Positions 36,150-45,593 are shown, numbered from the stretch's first letter. The stretch is DNA of 64,000 bases from Vibrio sp. MEBiC08052 (GCF_001506075.1 NZ_KQ947475.1:1047655-1111654); one strand, 5' to 3'. Numbers and translations: made by a program. The notes: generated from the sequence alone by a model not told the origin.

Positions 36150-37577
36150 TTAAACAATCACCTGTTTAATGATCTCGGCAAATTCGCGGCGGCTGTGGTC
36201 TTCTAATGCGTGGTGACCGTCTGCAATGCACTGTTTTCCCGCGACAAACACGTCTTTAATCAGGTTGTCATGACAGGCAAATAACCAGCGGTTGATGAGG
36301 TCTGGTGTCTGACTTGCCATCAATAGGGGATGTGTCGCATCCAGCACCATCAAGTCAGCCCGGCATCCGACAGAGAGCCCTAATTGAATTCCGCAAGCTT
36401 GATTACCACCGTCTAATGCCTGGGTATAGAGGTGATCGCCAACATGATTTTGTGACTGGCTGTAGAGACGATTGCGTTGTTGGTCACTCAGCCGCTGGCT
36501 ATATTCCAGCAGGCGTAACTCCTCAGTGGCAGACAAACAGACATGACTATCTGAACCGATACTCCACTGACCGCCAGCCTGAGTAAATTCTACCCCGGGG
36601 AAAATACCATCACCCAGATTGGCTTCAGTGGTCGGACATAAACCAACTACGGCACCACTGTCAGCGATCATCTGAATCTCGTTATGGCTGAGATGGGTGG
36701 CATGAATCAGGCACCAGTGTTCATTGAAACCGATATGATTGTGCAGCCACTCGACTGGCCGTTGTTGGCTCCAGTTCAGGCAATCGGTGACTTCCTTTTG
36801 CTGCTCCGCGATGTGAATGTGGATGGGCTGTCCGTGGTCAAGGGCTGCCAGTACCTCTTGGATCTGCTGTTGATTCACGGCTCGTAAAGAATGAAAGCAG
36901 ATCCCCAGCCGATGGCAGCTATGGGCGTGTGTCCCCGAAAACTCAGCCCTCTTCAGTTCACTGGCAAGCTGTTGTTGCAGTTGTAGATAACTGTCTGATG
37001 AATGGATGAAGCGCGCCTGTCCTTGATTGGGTGCCTGTCCCCCAAAACCAGCATAGCTATACAGGGCTGGCAGCAGAGTCATGCCGATCCCCGAGCGATC
37101 TGCTGCATTCAGGAGCTGGTGGGCCATTTCAGCGGGATCGCGGTAAGGTTGACCGGACGGGTCGTGATGAAGGTAGTGGAATTCACCAACCTGAGTATAA
37201 CCGGCTTTGAGCATATCAATATATAACTGTGTGGCGATGACGTGAACTTGTTGCGGGGAGAGCCGCCCGACGATTTTGTACATTAAATCACGCCAGCTCC
37301 AGAAGCTGTCATCTGGGTTGAGGCTGACTTCTGCCATGCCTGCCATGACACGCTGAAAGGCGTGGGAATGCACATTGGCCAGAGTCGGCAGCACCGGGCC
37401 TTGCAGATGCTGCGCGCCATCTACTGGTGTGGTATTGGTCGTGACCTGAGCAAAGTGACCCTCAACAATCTCAAACAGCACATTATGCTGCCAGCCGGTC
37501 GGGAGCCATGCCAGCTCAGCAAACAGAAAAGTGCTGTTTGATTGGTTTCTTTGTGGAGTTCCTTGCTGGCTTGTCAT
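36150..37577 (-). CDS. hutF: Formimidoylglutamate deiminase HutF
   Basis: HutF removes ammonia from N-formimidoyl-L-glutamate to give N-formyl-L-glutamate, the step that distinguishes the five-step histidine pathway. Metal ligands of the amidohydrolase barrel are present: ANVHSHAFQR near residue 73, HIHIAEQQ near residue 253 and HATHLS near residue 291. The IGSDSHVCLSATEELRLLEYSQR segment follows near residue 342. The HutF signature YAGFGGQAPNQGQARF is intact. The ATG sits nine bases after AAGGA contributed by a GTGTCC-type repeat. A short insertion near residue 212 (EFSGTHAHSC) coincides with another repeat unit. The 475-residue length is slightly above the usual 450. It diverges from hutC. 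Confidence 0.93.
   Translation of the reverse strand: MTSQQGTPQRNQSNSTFLFAELAWLPTGWQHNVLFEIVEGHFAQVTTNTTPVDGAQHLQGPVLPTLANVHSHAFQRVMAGMAEVSLNPDDSFWSWRDLMYKIVGRLSPQQVHVIATQLYIDMLKAGYTQVGEFHYLHHDPSGQPYRDPAEMAHQLLNAADRSGIGMTLLPALYSYAGFGGQAPNQGQARFIHSSDSYLQLQQQLASELKRAEFSGTHAHSCHRLGICFHSLRAVNQQQIQEVLAALDHGQPIHIHIAEQQKEVTDCLNWSQQRPVEWLHNHIGFNEHWCLIHATHLSHNEIQMIADSGAVVGLCPTTEANLGDGIFPGVEFTQAGGQWSIGSDSHVCLSATEELRLLEYSQRLSDQQRNRLYSQSQNHVGDHLYTQALDGGNQACGIQLGLSVGCRADLMVLDATHPLLMASQTPDLINRWLFACHDNLIKDVFVAGKQCIADGHHALEDHSRREFAEIIKQVIV
36924..36937 (+). repeat. REP-like unit inside hutF coding sequence
   Basis: GGCGTGTGTCCCCG lies in hutF, encoding part of SGTHAHS on the opposite strand. It is in the same orientation and has the same core as the cluster at 36.1 kb. 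Confidence 0.5.
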
Positions 37578-37640
37578 CGCGTCTGTCCTTGTTACTGGTT
37601 ACTGATCGCTCGCTACTGTGCGCGTGTGTCCTCGTTACCG
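37575..37640 (+). repeat. REP-like pair at the hutF start
   Basis: Two units, GCGTCTGTCCTTGTTAC (37575) and GCGCGTGTGTCCTCGTTACCG (37619), lie in the hutF/hutC spacer. The first overlaps the hutF start, and on the minus strand supplies the AAGGA that is the likely hutF ribosome site. Confidence 0.65.
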
Positions 37641-37666
37641 ATGATCGGGAGTCTAGCAGAATTTAT

Positions 37667-37680
37667 CTTGTCTATACAAG
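37667..37680. promoter_or_regulatory. Putative HutC operator in the hutF/hutC spacer
   Basis: CTTGTCTATACAAG is a near-palindrome with CTTGT/ACAAG arms. It resembles known HutC-type sites containing TTGTATAnACAA and recurs before hutH. Its location between divergent hutF and hutC would control both genes. Confidence 0.7.
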
Positions 37681-37704
37681 TTATGTTATTGTCTATGCCT
37701 GTCC

Positions 37705-37733
37705 TGTTAAGTGGTTCATTTTTCCGCTATAAT
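37705..37733 (+). promoter_or_regulatory. Candidate hutC promoter
   Basis: A perfect TATAAT (37728-37733) lies 17 bases after TGTTAA, a poor -35 box. It begins 25 bases after the operator and 37 bases before the hutC start. Confidence 0.45.
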
Positions 37734-37769
37734 CCGGTCTTTATACTGCCAGTGGATAGCTGTAAATCG

Positions 37770-38525
37770 ATGGAAAACTCAACCACCCAGATGATGTACC
37801 ACTTGTCGCAACTGATTGATGACGCTCCCGGCCCTATCTATGCCAAAGTGAAACAAGCGATTTGTCGTCAGATTGATACCGGAGAATGGCAACCGGATCA
37901 GCGAGTCCCGTCTGAGTCAGAGATGGTCAAAGCTTTGAATGTCAGTCGCATGACGGTTAACCGTGCGCTGCGGGAACTGACCGATGAAGGGGTTTTGCTT
38001 CGTCAGCAGGGGGTCGGTACCTTTGTTGCAAGAAAAAAATCCCATTCAGCGCTGTTTGAGGTACACAATATTGCTGATGAAATCGCCAGTCGCGGTCACC
38101 GTCATCATGCCGAGCTGATTGAAATCACATTGGCGAAGGCGACCATGGAAGAAGCGATGAACCTTGGTGTGCGCACCAATCATCGGATTTTTCGTGCCAC
38201 GATTCTTCACTTCGAGAATGATCTGCCGATTCAAATCGAGTATCGCGTGGTCAATGCGGAGCTTGCCCCGGATTATGATCAGCAGGATTTTCAGCACAAT
38301 GGCGCTTACCATTATTTGATGAAAGTGGCCCCGATGACCGAAGGTGAACACTTGGTCGAGGCGGTGCTTGCTTCTCCGGCAGAATGCGCCTTACTGCAAA
38401 TTGACCCCTCAGAACCATGCTTACAGATCAAGCGTCGCACATGGTGTCGGGAACAACTGGTCACCAATGCCCGTCTGATTTCTCCGGGGTCGAGGTTCCA
38501 GTTATTCGGTCACTTCGAGCAATAG
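37770..38525 (+). CDS. hutC: GntR-family histidine utilization repressor HutC
   Basis: HutC represses hut genes until urocanate binds. The N-terminal GntR winged helix (about residues 20-90) contains PGPIYAKVKQAICRQIDTGEW, VPSESEMVKALNVSRMTVNRALRELTDEG and RQQGVGTFVA. The C-terminal UTRA ligand domain follows. ATG 37770 gives 251 residues, near the usual length. The open frame extends upstream to 37542, but that part runs through the operator and repeats and is not coding. It is separated from hutH by a terminator, so it is regulated independently. Confidence 0.94.
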   Translation: MENSTTQMMYHLSQLIDDAPGPIYAKVKQAICRQIDTGEWQPDQRVPSESEMVKALNVSRMTVNRALRELTDEGVLLRQQGVGTFVARKKSHSALFEVHNIADEIASRGHRHHAELIEITLAKATMEEAMNLGVRTNHRIFRATILHFENDLPIQIEYRVVNAELAPDYDQQDFQHNGAYHYLMKVAPMTEGEHLVEAVLASPAECALLQIDPSEPCLQIKRRTWCREQLVTNARLISPGSRFQLFGHFEQ

Positions 38526-38592
38526 TAAAACTGAGCAGCTTTTGACAGGTGTGTAGGATTTAACTGTCTGTTGGTGATTGGTTTATTGATCT

Positions 38593-38622
38593 AAGCAAGG
38601 GAAGCCCCCCTTGCTTTTTTTA
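38593..38622 (+). terminator. Terminator after hutC
   Basis: The stem AAGCAAGGG/CCCTTGCTT with a short loop is followed by TTTTT. Confidence 0.88.
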
Positions 38623-38693
38623 TGTGCTTTTTGTGATGACTCTTGTAAAGAAAAACTTGCGCAGATGATGGTTTACTTTTATTGTTTGGTTAG

Positions 38694-38707
38694 CTTGTAT
38701 AGACATG
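38694..38707. promoter_or_regulatory. Putative HutC operator before hutH
   Basis: CTTGTATAGACATG matches the complement of the hutF/hutC operator in 13 of 14 positions. It is 64 bases before the hutH start, where it would control the hutHIGU operon. Confidence 0.7.
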
Positions 38708-38770
38708 TAATGTCATGATGAGCCGCATAGGCGTCAGACTGAAAGCGTACGTGATGGAGAACAGAAGCTC

Positions 38771-40321
38771 ATGCCCGAATTAACCTTACACCCCGGAAAG
38801 CTCACGCTCAGTGAGTTACGACAAATCAGCCGGGAGCCGGTCAAAATTTCACTCGACGGACAGGCTATTGCCGCGATTGATGCCAGTACCGAGGTGGTCA
38901 ATCGAGTGATCGTCGAAGACCAAGCGGTTTACGGAATTAATACCGGATTTGGTTTATTGGCCAATACCCGGATTGCCGCTGAAGATTTAGATGAATTGCA
39001 GCGCAGCATTGTGTTGTCTCATGCGGCCGGGATCGGGGAGTTCATGCAGGACGCCACCGTTCGCCTGATGATGGTACTCAAAGTCAACAGCCTTGCTCGC
39101 GGCTATTCCGGCATTCGCCTGAGTGTGATTGAAGCGATGATCACCCTTATTAACAAAGAAATTTATCCGTGTGTCCCGCAAAAAGGCTCGGTCGGTGCAT
39201 CGGGTGATTTGGCCCCGCTTGCCCATATGAGTGCGGTGCTGCTCGGTGAAGGACAGGCGCGTTATAAAGGTGAGGTAATTTCCGGTCAGGCTGCATTGGC
39301 GATTGCAGGAATGGAACCGATCAAATTAGCGCCCAAAGAAGGGCTTGCGTTACTGAACGGAACACAAGCATCCACTGCATTTGCGCTTGAGGGGCTGTTT
39401 GCGGCGGAAGATCTCTATGCCTCGGCCATGGTTTGTGGTGCGTTGTCTGTGGAAGCCGCACTGGGTAGCCGGCGTCCGTTCGATGAGCGGATTCATGCCG
39501 TGCGCGGCCATCAAGGCCAGATGGATGCGGCAGCGGCCTACCGGCACCTGCTGACGGAGCAAAGTGAACTGGGTGAATCACATGCCAATTGTGAAAAAGT
39601 GCAAGACCCATACTCACTGCGCTGTCAGCCTCAGGTGATGGGGGCCTGCTTAACGCAGATCCGCCACGCCGCGAGTACGTTGCTGGTTGAGGCAAACGCG
39701 GTATCGGATAACCCGCTGGTATTTGCTGAGCAGGGGGATATTGTCTCCGGAGGGAATTTTCATGCCGAACCGGTGGCATTTGCGGCGGATAATCTGGCAC
39801 TTGCCATTGCTGAAATCGGCAGCCTGTCAGAACGACGGATGGCGCTGCTCATCGATAGTCATCTGAGTAAGCTGCCGCCATTTTTGGTCGAAAACGGCGG
39901 TGTTAACTCCGGCTTTATGATTGCGCAAGTCACTTCGGCGGCACTTGCCAGTGAAAATAAAACTTTTGCTCATCCGGCATCGGTCGATAGCCTGCCAACC
40001 TCGGCCAATCAGGAAGATCATGTTTCTATGGCAACCTTTGCTGCACGACGGCTCAAAGATATGGCGGAAAATACCCGCGGTATTCTTGCTGTTGAAATAC
40101 TGGCAGCGGTGCAGGGGCTGGACTTCCGCGCTCCGTTGAAATCAACGGAACGACTGGAGCAAGCCCGCGCTGATCTTCGTGCCCGCGTACCGTTCTACGA
40201 TAAAGATCGCTATTTCGCGGCAGATATCGAGAAAGCTAACGGTCTGTTAGCAGAAGCGGCACATAATGAATTGATGCCCGCCGGTTTACTCCCGAGTGTC
40301 ACAAGTGATCATCATGAATAA
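38771..40321 (+). CDS. hutH: Histidine ammonia-lyase
   Basis: HutH deaminates L-histidine to urocanate, the first step. The Ala-Ser-Gly that cyclises to the MIO cofactor is in [15 protein letters not shown] near residue 143. The YGINTGFG tyrosine near residue 56 and the C-terminal [12 protein letters not shown] segment are conserved. The length is 516. hutI begins eight bases before its stop, so it opens a coupled operon. Confidence 0.97.
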   Translation: MPELTLHPGKLTLSELRQISREPVKISLDGQAIAAIDASTEVVNRVIVEDQAVYGINTGFGLLANTRIAAEDLDELQRSIVLSHAAGIGEFMQDATVRLMMVLKVNSLARGYSGIRLSVIEAMITLINKEIYPCVPQKGSVGASGDLAPLAHMSAVLLGEGQARYKGEVISGQAALAIAGMEPIKLAPKEGLALLNGTQASTAFALEGLFAAEDLYASAMVCGALSVEAALGSRRPFDERIHAVRGHQGQMDAAAAYRHLLTEQSELGESHANCEKVQDPYSLRCQPQVMGACLTQIRHAASTLLVEANAVSDNPLVFAEQGDIVSGGNFHAEPVAFAADNLALAIAEIGSLSERRMALLIDSHLSKLPPFLVENGGVNSGFMIAQVTSAALASENKTFAHPASVDSLPTSANQEDHVSMATFAARRLKDMAENTRGILAVEILAAVQGLDFRAPLKSTERLEQARADLRARVPFYDKDRYFAADIEKANGLLAEAAHNELMPAGLLPSVTSDHHE

Positions 40322-41546
40322 ACCGCTGAATTTTGATTCACTATGGTACGGTTTTCATGCCGCGACCATGGTGAATGGTCAATATAGTGCTATCGAAAAT
40401 GCTGCGATTGGCGTCCGGGACGGGCGAATTGCATGGATTGGCCCTCAAGGTGATTTACCTGCCTATCATGCCGCGCAAGAACACCACCTCCATGGCGGAT
40501 GGGTCACGCCCGGCTTAGTTGATTGTCACACCCATTTGGTTTTCGGTGGTAATCGCGCTCATGAGTTTGAACAGCGGCTCAACGGGGTCAGTTATCAGGC
40601 GATTGCTCAGAGCGGCGGCGGCATTGCAGCGTCGGTGCTCGCCACTCGTCAAGCGACCCCGGAACAGTTGTTTATTTCTGCATCTCGACGGCTGAAATCT
40701 CTGATGCGCGATGGGGTAACGACGCTGGAAATTAAATCCGGTTACGGCCTCTCGACCGAACACGAAGTGAAGATGCTGGAAGTCGCACGACAACTGGCGG
40801 AACACTATCCGGTTGATATTTGTACCACCTGCCTGGCCGCTCATGCCGTGCCACCCGAATATCAGGGGTGTACCGATGCTTATATCGATTATCTGTGTGA
40901 TGAATTATTGCCGGAAATTGCGCAACGTGGTCTGGCAGATGCAGTGGATGCATTTTGTGAAACCATTGCATTCAGTCCTGAGCAGGTGGAACGCTATTTT
41001 CAAACCGCTCACGCTTTCGGGATACCGGTGAAGCTCCATGCAGAGCAGTTGTCGTCGCAGGGGGGAGCAACTCTGGCGGCGCGTTTTCAGGCACTGTCTG
41101 CGGATCATCTGGAGTTTATGACGGAAGGGGATGTCGCTGCGATGCGTGAGTCCGGTACTGTTGCGGTGCTGTTACCGGGGGCCTATTTCACCTTGAAAGA
41201 AACTCAGCGTCCTCCCGTGGATTTGCTGCGTCGCTATCAGGTGCCGATGGCGGTTGCCACCGATATTAATCCCGGCACATCACCGGTGCTTTCACTGCGC
41301 CTGATGATGAATATGGCTTGTACGCTGTTTGGCCTGACCCCGGAAGAAGCTTTGGCCGCAACCACCATCCATGCCGCACGTGCTTTGGGATTAACTGAAA
41401 CTCACGGACAACTGAGTGTCGGCAAGGTCGCCGATTTTGTCTGCTGGGATGTGGCAAGCCCCGGAGAACTCAGTTACTGGCTAGGCGGTGACCTGTTGAA
41501 AACACGCGTTAAAAAGGGAGAGAACAGTCATGTCGATACCCATTGA
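40314..41546 (+). CDS. hutI: Imidazolonepropionase
   Basis: HutI opens the imidazolone ring to form formimidoylglutamate, the third step. The metal site [16 protein letters not shown] lies near residue 70, KSGYGLS near residue 145 and [10 protein letters not shown] near residue 319. ATG 40314 overlaps the hutH stop; a GTG at 40296 would extend it without reason. The length is 410, as expected. The 3' end overlaps hutG by 17 bases. Confidence 0.96.
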   Translation: MNKPLNFDSLWYGFHAATMVNGQYSAIENAAIGVRDGRIAWIGPQGDLPAYHAAQEHHLHGGWVTPGLVDCHTHLVFGGNRAHEFEQRLNGVSYQAIAQSGGGIAASVLATRQATPEQLFISASRRLKSLMRDGVTTLEIKSGYGLSTEHEVKMLEVARQLAEHYPVDICTTCLAAHAVPPEYQGCTDAYIDYLCDELLPEIAQRGLADAVDAFCETIAFSPEQVERYFQTAHAFGIPVKLHAEQLSSQGGATLAARFQALSADHLEFMTEGDVAAMRESGTVAVLLPGAYFTLKETQRPPVDLLRRYQVPMAVATDINPGTSPVLSLRLMMNMACTLFGLTPEEALAATTIHAARALGLTETHGQLSVGKVADFVCWDVASPGELSYWLGGDLLKTRVKKGENSHVDTH

Positions 41547-42360
41547 GCAACCATTTCATTTTCGTCAGGGGCAGAGCCCGCTGTTGGTCAGTATGCCCCA
41601 CTGTGGGACTGCGCTACTGCCGGGCATGGCAAATCAACTGACCCCTGAGGCTCAGGCGCTGCCGGATACCGACTGGTACTTACCTGAACTGTATGATTTT
41701 TTAGCAGCGATGGATGTCAGTGTCATTCAAGCTCACTATTCTCGTTATGTGGTCGATCTCAATCGTCCGATTGATGACCAGCCACTATATACCAGTAAAA
41801 CCACAGGCCTGTTTCCTGACATCTTATTCTCTGGTAACCCGGTGTTTGTCGAGGGGGCTGGCTTTGATGAAGTGACTCAAGCCCGGATCAAAGCAGAAGT
41901 CTGGCAGCCTTATCATCAAAAAATCACGGCAACGCTCGCACAGATTCGGGAGCGACATGGTTACGCGATCCTGTTTGATGCGCACAGTATTGCTGCCCGG
42001 GTGCCGATGTTGTTTGACGGTACGCTGCCGGATTTCAACCTTGGGAACAATGCCGGGCTTGCCTGCTCTCCGATCTTACTGAATCAGGTGGCTAAACTGG
42101 TTGAGCAAAGTCCGTATAGCCATGTATGCAACGGGCGGTTCAAAGGGGGATACATCACCCGCCATTACGGCCAGCCCTCGGCGCAAATTCATGCGCTGCA
42201 ACTGGAGCTTTCTCAAGCTACTTACCTCGCCGATGAGACTCAGACAATTGCATCAGACTATCAACTGGATCCGACGAAACTGCAACGGGTTCGTCCCGTT
42301 CTGCAACAGTTGATTCAATCACTGTTGGCGCATGGTCATCCCTCGGATGAAGCACAATAA
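41530..42360 (+). CDS. hutG: N-formylglutamate deformylase HutG
   Basis: This is the Pseudomonas-type HutG that hydrolyses N-formylglutamate to glutamate and formate, the last step of the five-step route. FGase features include the MPHCG start region, [16 protein letters not shown] and [16 protein letters not shown] (metal binding and catalysis). [14 protein letters not shown] is also present. It is not the ureohydrolase-type HutG, in agreement with the presence of hutF. The length is 276. The start ATG overlaps the hutI end and a GGGAG site lies upstream. Confidence 0.94.
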   Translation: MSIPIEQPFHFRQGQSPLLVSMPHCGTALLPGMANQLTPEAQALPDTDWYLPELYDFLAAMDVSVIQAHYSRYVVDLNRPIDDQPLYTSKTTGLFPDILFSGNPVFVEGAGFDEVTQARIKAEVWQPYHQKITATLAQIRERHGYAILFDAHSIAARVPMLFDGTLPDFNLGNNAGLACSPILLNQVAKLVEQSPYSHVCNGRFKGGYITRHYGQPSAQIHALQLELSQATYLADETQTIASDYQLDPTKLQRVRPVLQQLIQSLLAHGHPSDEAQ

Positions 42361-42379
42361 AGATTGAAGCAGGGAACAC

Positions 42380-44395
42380 ATGAAGGACAATGATATGACA
42401 TTTAAAGCCAAGATCTTAGCCGGGATTCCGGATATCCTGCCGCCCAAGCGCGAACGCAATGAGAACCTCAGTCATGCACCGAAAAGAAAAGCGATTCTGA
42501 GCCGGGAAGAGAAAATCCTCGCGGTCAGAAATGCGCTGCGCTATTTCGAACAACGGCATCATGCGGAATTAGCACCGGAGTTTTACGAAGAGCTGGAGAC
42601 CTATGGCCGGATTTATATGTATCGTCTGATGCCGGATTATCCCATCACCGCGCGCTCGATTGATGCGTTTCCGCATCAGTCAAAGCAGGCTGCCGCGATT
42701 ATGCTGATGCTCAGTAATAACCTTGACGAAGCGGTGGCGCAGCACCCGCAGGAACTGATTACCTATGGTGGTAATGGCGCGGTGTTCTCCAACTGGGCAC
42801 AGTATCGTCTCACCATGAAATATCTCGCGGAAATGACCGATGAACAGACACTGGTGCTCTATTCCGGTCATCCGATGGGGCTGTATCCGTCACATCCCGA
42901 TGCACCGCGGGTGGTGGTGACCAACGGCATGATGATTCCCAACTATTCAAAACCGGATGACTGGGAAAAATTTAATGCATTAGGGGTGACGCAATACGGT
43001 CAGATGACGGCAGGTTCGTTTATGTATATCGGTCCGCAAGGTATTGTGCATGGCACGACGATTACGGTGATGAATGCGGTGCGGCTGAAACGCGACCGGG
43101 ACCCAAGCAAGTTACCGCTGTTTGTTACCTCCGGGCTGGGTGGCATGAGTGGCGCGCAACCCAAGGCGGCGGTGATTGCGCAAACCATCGGCGTGGTGGC
43201 TGAAATTAATCCCAAAGCCGCCTATAAACGCCACGAACAGGGATGGGTCGATGAAGTTCACCCTGAGCTCGACGCACTGATCGCACGGATCAAGCAGGCG
43301 CAAATCGATAATCGACCGGTTTCTCTGGCCTATCTGGGCAATATTGTTGACCTGTGGGAACGACTGGCCGCAGAAGATATCCACATCGATTTAGGTTCAG
43401 ACCAGACCTCACTGCACAATCCATGGGCGGGGGGGTATTATCCGGTCGGTTATAGCTTTGAACAATCCAACGCCATGATGGCCAACGAGCCGGAACAGTT
43501 CCGCGCGGCGGTACAGGCAACCTTGAAGCGCCATGTGGCGGCGATTAATCAGTTAACCGCCAAAGGGATGTATTTCTTTGACTATGGCAATGCATTTCTG
43601 TTGGAAGCAAGTCGGGCAGGGGCTGATATTCTCAAGGCCGATGGTTCATTTAAGTACCCCTCTTATGTGGAAGATATTATGGGGCCAATGTGCTTTGATT
43701 ACGGCTTCGGGCCTTTCCGCTGGGTATGTTCATCATCGGATCCGCACGACTTGGCGATCACCGATCAGATTGCCGCCGAGATTCTGGAAGACATGCATCA
43801 ACAGGCGCCGGCAGAGATTCGTCAGCAGATTGCCGATAATCTGTCATGGATTCGGCAGGCAGAACAGAACAATCTCGTTGTCGGCTCACAAGCGCGGATT
43901 TTATATGCCGATGCCGAAGGGCGGATGCGTATTGCAGCGGCTTTCAATCAGGCGGTTAACAGCGGCAAAATCTCTGCGCCGGTGATTCTCGGACGCGATC
44001 ATCATGATGTGTCCGGCACCGACTCACCGTATCGGGAAACGTCCAATATTTATGACGGATCGCGGTTTACCGCCGATATGGCGATTCACAATGTTATCGG
44101 TGATGCGTTCCGCGGTGCAACGTGGGTCAGCATCCATAATGGTGGTGGCGTCGGTTGGGGGGAAGTGATCAATGGCGGTTTCGGCATGGTCTTAGACGGT
44201 TCTGAGGCATGTGATACCCGACTGAAATCGATGCTCCACTGGGATGTCAACAATGGGATTTCGCGGCGCAGCTGGGCCAGAAATGAAGGGGCGATGTTTG
44301 CCATTCAACGGGCAATGGCGCTTGAACCGCGGCTTAAAGTGACCATTCCGGAGCAAGCCGATGACGCGCTGTTGAATGCCGTGGTGAAATCATAG
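42380..44395 (+). CDS. hutU: Urocanate hydratase, long UROC1-like type
   Basis: HutU hydrates urocanate to imidazolonepropionate with a bound NAD. The core motifs are SGHPMGLYPS, MTAGSFMYIGPQGIVHGT, VTSGLGGMSGAQPKAA, LGSDQTSLHNPWAGGYYP, YGNAFLLEASRAGAD, ARILYADAEGR and RDHHDVSGTDSPYRETS. The 671-residue length and the insertions (N-terminal ALRYFEQRHHAELAPEF segment) resemble vertebrate UROC1 (about 676) more than the common bacterial form (about 555). Two starts are plausible: ATG 42380, preceded by AGGGA, and ATG 42395, preceded by AAGGA. It is 19 bases after hutG. Confidence 0.93.
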   Translation: MKDNDMTFKAKILAGIPDILPPKRERNENLSHAPKRKAILSREEKILAVRNALRYFEQRHHAELAPEFYEELETYGRIYMYRLMPDYPITARSIDAFPHQSKQAAAIMLMLSNNLDEAVAQHPQELITYGGNGAVFSNWAQYRLTMKYLAEMTDEQTLVLYSGHPMGLYPSHPDAPRVVVTNGMMIPNYSKPDDWEKFNALGVTQYGQMTAGSFMYIGPQGIVHGTTITVMNAVRLKRDRDPSKLPLFVTSGLGGMSGAQPKAAVIAQTIGVVAEINPKAAYKRHEQGWVDEVHPELDALIARIKQAQIDNRPVSLAYLGNIVDLWERLAAEDIHIDLGSDQTSLHNPWAGGYYPVGYSFEQSNAMMANEPEQFRAAVQATLKRHVAAINQLTAKGMYFFDYGNAFLLEASRAGADILKADGSFKYPSYVEDIMGPMCFDYGFGPFRWVCSSSDPHDLAITDQIAAEILEDMHQQAPAEIRQQIADNLSWIRQAEQNNLVVGSQARILYADAEGRMRIAAAFNQAVNSGKISAPVILGRDHHDVSGTDSPYRETSNIYDGSRFTADMAIHNVIGDAFRGATWVSIHNGGGVGWGEVINGGFGMVLDGSEACDTRLKSMLHWDVNNGISRRSWARNEGAMFAIQRAMALEPRLKVTIPEQADDALLNAVVKS

Positions 44396-44466
44396 TCGTG
44401 AAATAACAGCAGGGCACCCAGCCGCTGAGATCGTAATATTGAGAGCCACGAATCTTAGATCTAATC

Positions 44467-44492
44467 ACAAGCGCCGCAATTGCGGCGCTTGT
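44467..44492. terminator. Perfect palindrome between converging hutU and yfbR-like genes
   Basis: ACAAGCGCCGCAA and its exact complement meet without a spacer, forming a very strong stem. It lies between converging genes. A T tract is weak (TTGTTG), so termination is inferred. Confidence 0.55.
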
Positions 44493-44529
44493 TGATCGCA
44501 GTGACCCAACCGGTGCAATAAGCGAGGAT

Positions 44530-45129
44530 TCACCCTGAAATTTTATCGAAAGTGGTGGTACAGCTTTCGCAGAACACATCCATAAACACCGCGACTTCGG
44601 GCATGGTGGCGGTCAGTTTCTCAATCGTCCCGTCTAGCCCTTCTTTAACATGCACAAACTCATCATTGTGAAAGCGTAACTCATTCAAGGTCTTGATATA
44701 GGCAGCCAGAATATCGGCGGCTTTAACAATGGTTTTATACTCGGCATCGACATGTTTTTGTACCAGCAGACCGGTGAACTCGTCACGCAGATCTTCCGGC
44801 AGAGTATCCAGACATTCCTGCTCGGCAATATCCTCTAATTTTTTAAAGGCCGCGGTAAATTCCGGGCTGTGGTACTTGGTTTTGGAGTTGATATCCTGCA
44901 GCTTGGTTTCTGATATTTCATGATAAATCGCAATCACTGCCGCTCTTTCCGGGTTCAGGTTACCGCCGAAGCGTTTATTTTTAATCACGGTCAGCAGATG
45001 CGCGATTACGGCCACCTGATGTGAGTGTTCCGAGACATTCTCTTCCTGAAAGCAATGCATCAGTGCCCAACGTTTGATCAGCGGCATGCGTGTCACCCAT
45101 GCCATAAATGTGCTTTGTTTTTTCTTCAC
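44530..45129 (-). CDS. YfbR-like HD-domain phosphohydrolase with altered HD motif
   Basis: YfbR enzymes are 5'-deoxynucleotidases that use HD-domain metal ligands. The protein matches that family in ENVSEHSHQVAVIAHLL (first His), KNKRFGGNLNPERAAV and the PEDLRDEFTGLL and KAADILAAYIK segments. At the canonical HD doublet it reads IYHEISE (His-Glu) in place of MYHDASE, so one metal ligand is changed from Asp to Glu. GTG 45129 is the chosen start because AGGA lies seven bases before it and yields 199 residues, identical to E. coli YfbR; the open frame continues upstream without a site. Activity is uncertain. Confidence 0.8.
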   Translation of the reverse strand: MKKKQSTFMAWVTRMPLIKRWALMHCFQEENVSEHSHQVAVIAHLLTVIKNKRFGGNLNPERAAVIAIYHEISETKLQDINSKTKYHSPEFTAAFKKLEDIAEQECLDTLPEDLRDEFTGLLVQKHVDAEYKTIVKAADILAAYIKTLNELRFHNDEFVHVKEGLDGTIEKLTATMPEVAVFMDVFCESCTTTFDKISG

Positions 45130-45593
45130 AGAATTATCCTTTACCACTCGGTTATACTCTCGATGAGAACATCGCATATAGGTCATGGTACATGATTTGA
45201 GTGAGGTACGTCTCACTGTGTTTCATCAAATATATGGCATCAAACCTGTTGAATGAACAGGAGGTGAAATAAAAAGGTAGGAAAGCAGAAAAGACTTTGT
45301 GAAAAAAGTGTAAGAAAAATGAATCAGGAAATAACAATAAGCTGATGAGGTCTTATTTGTGTCATTTTGATTGTTCGCTAATCTTTTATTAGTTATTAAT
45401 ATGAAATTGGTTGAATTGTTTATATTTCTAAATATTGATCGCGGATAAAAAACAAATTTTTTTATAAAAAATAATGTATCAATATTGAGAACGATATTGC
45501 TATTGATTTTTTTGTAACCTAAAATCCGTTGCCAATAAAAAATAATAAGAATCTCCCTTGTCGGGATTATATTCATGCTAGGTTGTTCCCTGA
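45130..45593. other. AT-rich spacer before cdiB
   Basis: This stretch of over 450 bases is far richer in A and T than its neighbours and has only spurious short open frames. It presumably contains the cdi promoter; no single -35/-10 pair stands out. Its composition may reflect horizontal acquisition and silencing by H-NS-like proteins. Confidence 0.45.

Noticed and set aside
37011..37034. CCTGTCC motifs in hutF suggesting two more repeat insertions
   Set aside because: They encode FGGQAPNQGQARF, a conserved HutF segment, so the similarity to the repeat core is probably chance.
37542..37769. N-terminal extension of HutC from 37542
   Set aside because: It covers the operator, promoter and repeats and is not similar to GntR regulators.
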